This document shows positions 13,767-17,219 of a stretch of DNA of 17,219 bases, in pieces. A program made the translations under genes and the position numbers. The notes beneath the pieces were generated by a model. The model did no database searches and was not told where the DNA came from. It worked only from the letters and a program-made list of their open reading frames with translations. How positions within the stretch are numbered: position 1 is the first letter of the stretch; each line of letters begins with the position of its first letter. Origin of the DNA: an uncultured Muribaculaceae bacterium (GTDB lineage: Bacteria; Bacteroidota; Bacteroidia; Bacteroidales; Muribaculaceae); the NCBI GenBank assembly GCA_910584365.1, contig CAJUAF010000033.1, forward strand, positions 1-17,219, in the 5' to 3' direction.

Positions 13767-16274
13767 TCACGGAAGACGGGGAAGCAGGTCGGCGAGGGTC
13801 TGGACCAGGCCCGGACGGTAACCGTTGGAACGGTTCATCACCCGGTTGAAACTGTCAGCCACCATTACCAGGGGAAGCGAAGTGGCATCGGGCGTAAACT
13901 CGAATTCGGCAGCGGCCGCCCGGAACCAATTACCGTCGGGGTCGACGGTTACTTTTACCGTGGAAGGCAGATTCGGGAGGGATCGGAGCGCCGCGGCATC
14001 GGCCTCGGTAGGCGCTATCAGCACGATGGGACGTCCCCACGCTTCAAAAGGAGCGCGGTCTGCGGCCAGTTCGTTGAGCAGATGGGCCGACGGTTCATGA
14101 TTGGGTTTGACGAAAGCGGCGATGAAAGTGCCCCGCCCGGTCAGAGGGAGCAGCGGGTCGGCGTTGAAACTCCCTATGATGCTTACTCCACCCGGTTCGT
14201 CATTTATGACGAGGGGCACTTCAATGACTTGGCCGTTATTGGAGCCTGGAACCTCAAACGAGACCAGACGGGCTTTCACTGTCCCGTCAGCCAGGCGTCT
14301 CCCCGTGGTCAGAACGTACCGGCCCGGCAGCAGCTCGAATCCGTCTGCGAAGTCTTTTTCCCAGGTGGCGTCTTCGGGATAGTTGAGCAGCTGGGGTATT
14401 CCGTTCTCGATCCGGGCAATGGTGAAGTGAATGTAATATTTCGGATTACGGGGAAGGGCGTCGGCTGTCGGATAGGTGAGCTTTACTTTCGCCGGTTGCC
14501 CCGTGGTTTCTCCTGTCTCAGAGGTTGCGAATGCTTCCGTATAAGGGTCGGAGGAGGATACGCGGCAAAGTACACGCCCGTCCACCGGGTCGATTTTCGC
14601 GTCAAAACCGAGGGCACGGCACAGGGCGACGAAGAAAACCTGTCTGGAACGGGAATCAGTGGAGCGCATCCGCCATACTCCGGCGGGGGAAGTGTAGTAG
14701 CGGTTGGGATTGCGGGCATCGTCTACGGCGATATTGTTTTTTACCCATTTTTCCACGGCAACAGGACCGGCGGAGAGGGAATCCCGCAGGGCGGCATCCA
14801 GGTTCCGGTCGAAGAACGAAAGCCAGGGAGTAAGCTTTTCATCCGCGATTCGTGGCGCGATTCCCGGGCGACGGTTAAGGAAGAAATCTTCGATAATCTC
14901 ATAGTCTATATCGCGCCAGTCTTTTTCGCTCAGCCCTTCCAGCCACGTGAGAGCCTCATGCCGGCGGTCGGACGGCGTATTCTTCACCAGGCGTGTAAGA
15001 GCGGGATGGTTGCCGTAGGAGGCGACTAAAATCTCGGCCATCCGCGGAGCGTCATCACCCCATGCCGCAACCATCGGGAGTGCAGCCTCCGGACTCAGAA
15101 AGGTTCCCATGACGGCGTTGCGCAGGGAATCTTCGTATGCCTTGCGCCGGTCGTTCAGAGCGGTCATCGCTTCGGTTACAGGAGGCAGTGTGGCTGCACC
15201 TGCCGGAGGTGTCAGGGTGAGGGAGAGGGGGGAGGCGAGCGGCGCGTTGTCGACGGTCAGGAGTACGGGGTTTCCGTTATCGGCGGAGGCATCGAGTTCC
15301 GCCAGGCCGTAGGCTGCACCATCAGGAGTAGCTGCCCACGCAACCAGGTCCCCTTTCCCGCAGAGCAATGATGCAAGGCCATCTTTGTCGGTGACAGTCG
15401 CGAAGAGAGGATAGAGTTCCGCATAGTTATATAACCGGAAGCTGACAGGCGCTCCGGCTACCGGGTTGCCATCTTTGTCGACGACCTTGACGACGGCGCG
15501 GCGCAGAGGCGCATAATTTGCGGTGACATTGATTCGGGTATAGCAGCTGTCGCGGTAGAGTTGCTGTTCCGGGCCGTCGTAGTTCCCGGTGACGTTAGTG
15601 GCCATCATCATGCCACGGGCTGCCGGTGCGTTGAACCATCCCAGGTCGAGGACCGGCTCTGGTTCGCAGGCGCCCAGGAAATGCCATGCCCCGTCGGTCC
15701 ACACTTCTACCCACGCGTGGTTGTCATCTGTGTGTGCCCACCGGGGGGTATAGACCTGACGGGCCGGAATTCCTACGGCTCTCATGGCGGCTACCCCGAA
15801 AGTGGATTCTTCTCCGCATCGTCCGAAAGTAGTGCGGACGGTAGCGAGCGGCGAGGAGGTGCGGGCGTCGCTGGGACGGTAGGTCGCTTTTTCATGACAC
15901 CAGTGGTTGACTTCCAGGGCTGCCTCAGTCATGGTCATCCCCTTGAGGCGCGGAGCCAGTTCGCGGTAGAAAACCTGACGTGCGGAATCGAGATTCTCAT
16001 TGTTGACCCTGACGGGGAGGACGAAATGAAGCCATTCGCGGCGGGGTACGGTTTTTCCCCAGGGGAGTTCCTCGCGGGCCCGGAGGGCGCACGCCACGTT
16101 CTCTTCCCAGTATTGGCGCGGATAATCGGCCAGGTCGGCGGAGTTCATCGTCGAGCATAGCCAGTCGGTGTATTTTCTGACGGAGTCCGCCGGGACCGGG
16201 TCTGTCGCGGCGATACTTTGTGCCGCGGACGCGCAGAGTAATGACAGCGCTAAGTTTTTCAGCTTGAATTGCAT
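13767..16274 (-). CDS. Large secreted transglutaminase-like protein
   Basis: This 835-residue exported protein has a signal peptide at 1-23 (cleavage near SIAA). The transglutaminase/protease-like core spans about 95-215 with Cys153 in FGRCGEES and His186 in DDNHAWVEVW. The usual Asp partner is not in its normal place; Glu204 or Glu206 in GACEPEP may take its role. A transthyretin/Ig-like domain follows at about 250-340 (VVDKDGNPVAGAPVSF), then a helical region at 360-500. A second stretch at 503-572 (STDSRSRQVFFVALCRALGFDAKIDP, about 539-563) copies the layout of the core around Cys153 but has no Cys at that position. The last 140 residues resemble a thioredoxin-like fold without CxxC. The role is unknown; possible functions are peptide or cell-wall protein processing. 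It follows cutC by 25 bases and is probably co-transcribed. Confidence 0.85.
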   Translation of the reverse strand: MQFKLKNLALSLLCASAAQSIAATDPVPADSVRKYTDWLCSTMNSADLADYPRQYWEENVACALRAREELPWGKTVPRREWLHFVLPVRVNNENLDSARQVFYRELAPRLKGMTMTEAALEVNHWCHEKATYRPSDARTSSPLATVRTTFGRCGEESTFGVAAMRAVGIPARQVYTPRWAHTDDNHAWVEVWTDGAWHFLGACEPEPVLDLGWFNAPAARGMMMATNVTGNYDGPEQQLYRDSCYTRINVTANYAPLRRAVVKVVDKDGNPVAGAPVSFRLYNYAELYPLFATVTDKDGLASLLCGKGDLVAWAATPDGAAYGLAELDASADNGNPVLLTVDNAPLASPLSLTLTPPAGAATLPPVTEAMTALNDRRKAYEDSLRNAVMGTFLSPEAALPMVAAWGDDAPRMAEILVASYGNHPALTRLVKNTPSDRRHEALTWLEGLSEKDWRDIDYEIIEDFFLNRRPGIAPRIADEKLTPWLSFFDRNLDAALRDSLSAGPVAVEKWVKNNIAVDDARNPNRYYTSPAGVWRMRSTDSRSRQVFFVALCRALGFDAKIDPVDGRVLCRVSSSDPYTEAFATSETGETTGQPAKVKLTYPTADALPRNPKYYIHFTIARIENGIPQLLNYPEDATWEKDFADGFELLPGRYVLTTGRRLADGTVKARLVSFEVPGSNNGQVIEVPLVINDEPGGVSIIGSFNADPLLPLTGRGTFIAAFVKPNHEPSAHLLNELAADRAPFEAWGRPIVLIAPTEADAAALRSLPNLPSTVKVTVDPDGNWFRAAAAEFEFTPDATSLPLVMVADSFNRVMNRSNGYRPGLVQTLADLLPRLP

Positions 16275-16286
16275 GGATATGGATGG
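16275..16286. repeat. 12-bp repeat GGATATGGATGG, copy 2
   Basis: This lies in the 25-base spacer directly upstream of the transglutaminase-like start codon, identical to 11005-11016. The shared 12-mer reads CCAUCCAUAUCC in both mRNAs. Confidence 0.35.
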
Positions 16287-16299
16287 TATGTGATTAAGG

Positions 16300-17025
16300 T
16301 TAAGCGATGATTGATTGAAGTTCCCTTACGATGGCGGCTACTTCCCGCCGGTCAGTGGCGAGTTCTCCGTCCTGGTTGCGCAGCCGGGCCGAACCGTGGA
16401 ATTCCGTGGCTCCGGTCAGGCGTCGGATTTCGGCGATATTGCCGCTTGAGATACCGGCGCCCGGCATGATGGAGATGCGCCCCGCGCTCCGCTCCACAAG
16501 CTGGCGCAGCATATCGGTCCCTTCAAGAGCCGACGGAGCCTGTCCGGAGGTGAGAATCCGGTCTACCCCGGCATCGGCCAGAAACTCCAGCGCTTCCAGA
16601 GGATTGATTACCCTGTCGAAAGCCCGGTGAAAGGTGACGGAGAGTCCCAGGCGTCGCGCTTTTTGCACAGCCCGGAGGGTCCATTGGGTGTCGATCGTCA
16701 GCTCAGAAGTGAGGGCGCCGATGACCACTCCGTCAGCTCCCAGGCTGGCGGCCATCTCTATGTCGGCGAGCATGACGTCTTTCTCCAGCTCGGAATATAT
16801 GAAATTTCCCTCCCGGGGACGGATAAGAACCATCAGTTTTATAGGCTCATGATCCCTGGGTTCATCGCGGAGCTGGGCCGACAGGTTGATTGCGGCCGCC
16901 GACGGGGTCAGTCCGTCAAGTGGGAGAGCTTGGCAGAGTTCTACCCTGGAAGCACCTCCGAGAATTGCCTCGCGGACCGCCTCCACAGTTTCACAGCAGA
17001 CTTCAAAATCTGTTTTCTCTTTCAT
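16300..17025 (-). CDS. cutC: CutC family protein (putative copper homeostasis)
   Basis: This 241-residue TIM-barrel protein matches CutC. Seen in order are FEVCCET (8-14), GGASRVELCQAL (23-34), LIRPREGNFIYSE (68-79), GADGVVIGAL (97-106), VTFHRAFD (130-137), ILTSGQ (158-162 region), IMPGAGI (187-192) and EFHGSAR (209-214). CutC was named for copper tolerance in E. coli, but that role is disputed and the chemical function is unsettled. Starts at 17091, 17046 and 17025 are possible. I prefer 17025 because the predicted transcript would begin near 17055 and the family starts with the strand KxxFEVC. The gene is first in a probable two-gene unit with the transglutaminase-like gene, 25 bases away. 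Confidence 0.92.
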   Translation of the reverse strand: MKEKTDFEVCCETVEAVREAILGGASRVELCQALPLDGLTPSAAAINLSAQLRDEPRDHEPIKLMVLIRPREGNFIYSELEKDVMLADIEMAASLGADGVVIGALTSELTIDTQWTLRAVQKARRLGLSVTFHRAFDRVINPLEALEFLADAGVDRILTSGQAPSALEGTDMLRQLVERSAGRISIMPGAGISSGNIAEIRRLTGATEFHGSARLRNQDGELATDRREVAAIVRELQSIIA

Positions 17026-17060
17026 CCGATTGTTTTTTGATGGCATAATGTAAGACGGCT

Positions 17061-17092
17061 TAAAGTTACAATTAATATTGCAGAGCTGCAAA
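17061..17092 (-). promoter_or_regulatory. Promoter of the cutC unit
   Basis: On the - strand TTTG (17092-17089), a 20-base spacer and TAACTTTA (17068-17061) match the Bacteroidetes consensus with one mismatch in the -7 element. It places the transcript start about 30 bases before the ATG at 17025 and rules out the start at 17091. Confidence 0.65.
17078..17091. promoter_or_regulatory. Dyad TTGCAG-AG-CTGCAA overlapping the cutC -33 element
   Basis: Perfect 6-bp arms separated by two bases overlap the -33 element and the spacer of the cutC promoter. This is a good place for a repressor operator. No matching regulator is visible in the window. Confidence 0.4.
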
Positions 17093-17104
17093 TTATGTCG
17101 TAAC

Positions 17105-17124
17105 TGATTGCATCCAATGATTGC
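17105..17124. repeat. TGATTGC direct repeat, 13-bp period
   Basis: TGATTGC occurs at 17105-17111 and 17118-17124. The pair lies just upstream of the cutC -33 element and just before the long palindrome. It may be an activator site or chance. Confidence 0.25.
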
Positions 17125-17170
17125 GTTTAAGGGTCCATTTTGCGGATATCCGCAAAATGGACCCTTAAAC
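17125..17170. repeat. Perfect 46-bp palindrome
   Basis: Positions 17125-17147 and 17148-17170 are exact reverse complements with no spacer, centred on GATATC. The outer bases are GTTTAAGGG on the left and CCCTTAAAC on the right, so T comes before and A after the stem, the reverse of an intrinsic terminator. It may be a protein-binding or DNA-cruciform site, or a small inverted-repeat element. What lies to its right is outside the window. Confidence 0.8.
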
Positions 17171-17219
17171 TATAAAATCCCATAAATCGACGTAATATCT
17201 AAGCACCGAGGCGATTTGT

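Noticed and set aside
14082..15029. 315-codon + strand frame inside the transglutaminase-like gene
   Set aside because: Shadow of a gene with signal peptide and catalytic motifs on the other strand; composition is typical of antisense translation in high-GC DNA.
17125..17170. 46-bp palindrome as an intrinsic terminator
   Set aside because: T-rich bases precede and A-rich bases follow the stem on both strands, opposite to terminator layout.
1..17219. CRISPR array, transposase or prophage
   Set aside because: No regularly spaced repeats and no transposase, integrase or phage structural genes were seen on either strand.

Overview
The window looks like chromosomal DNA of a gut-type Bacteroidales bacterium, most likely Muribaculaceae or a close relative. 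The reasons are the Bacteroidetes-type promoters (TTG/TTTG, 19-20 bases, then TAnnTTTG) before several transcription units, the lack of strong Shine-Dalgarno sequences, and the gene families present: a LytTR response regulator, a small secreted LTxxQ protein, an OMP-first RND efflux operon and a long secreted transglutaminase-like protein. The family-level assignment is inference.

Left part (100-4244, + strand): RNA repair. An RtcB-type RNA ligase gene is followed by a well-formed promoter (1396-1425), a possible 51-residue ORF, and three genes whose stop and start codons overlap as ATGA: a class I methyltransferase, an Rnl2-like RNA ligase with a KxDG active site, and a two-domain HD phosphoesterase / 5'-OH polynucleotide kinase. 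Together they could heal both ends of a broken RNA, seal it with ATP, and possibly methylate it. RtcB gives a second, chemically different route that joins the unhealed ends directly. A 28-bp perfect hairpin (4302-4360) with A/T tracts on both sides closes the unit.

Middle (4411-6962, - strand): a Spy/CpxP-like secreted protein with GTTAAA direct repeats upstream; an AT-rich stretch that may hold a decayed gene remnant; a MATE efflux pump; and tRNA-Ser(UGA) with its own promoter. The MATE start lies just past the tRNA terminator, so the pump probably depends on read-through from the tRNA promoter.

Right part: an orphan LytTR response regulator (+) runs tail-to-tail into an RND efflux operon (-), and the two reading frames overlap by 9 bp. 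The operon order is outer-membrane factor, lipoprotein adaptor, RND pump. Its first start codon sits one base after a perfect 18-bp stem, and a competing small hairpin lies just upstream. Farther right a cutC-like gene and a large secreted transglutaminase-like protein form a two-gene unit with a promoter and a dyad at 17061-17092. A perfect 46-bp palindrome (17125-17170) lies near the right edge. I see nothing assignable in 17171-17219 or in the first 43 bases. There is no CRISPR array, transposase or rRNA.
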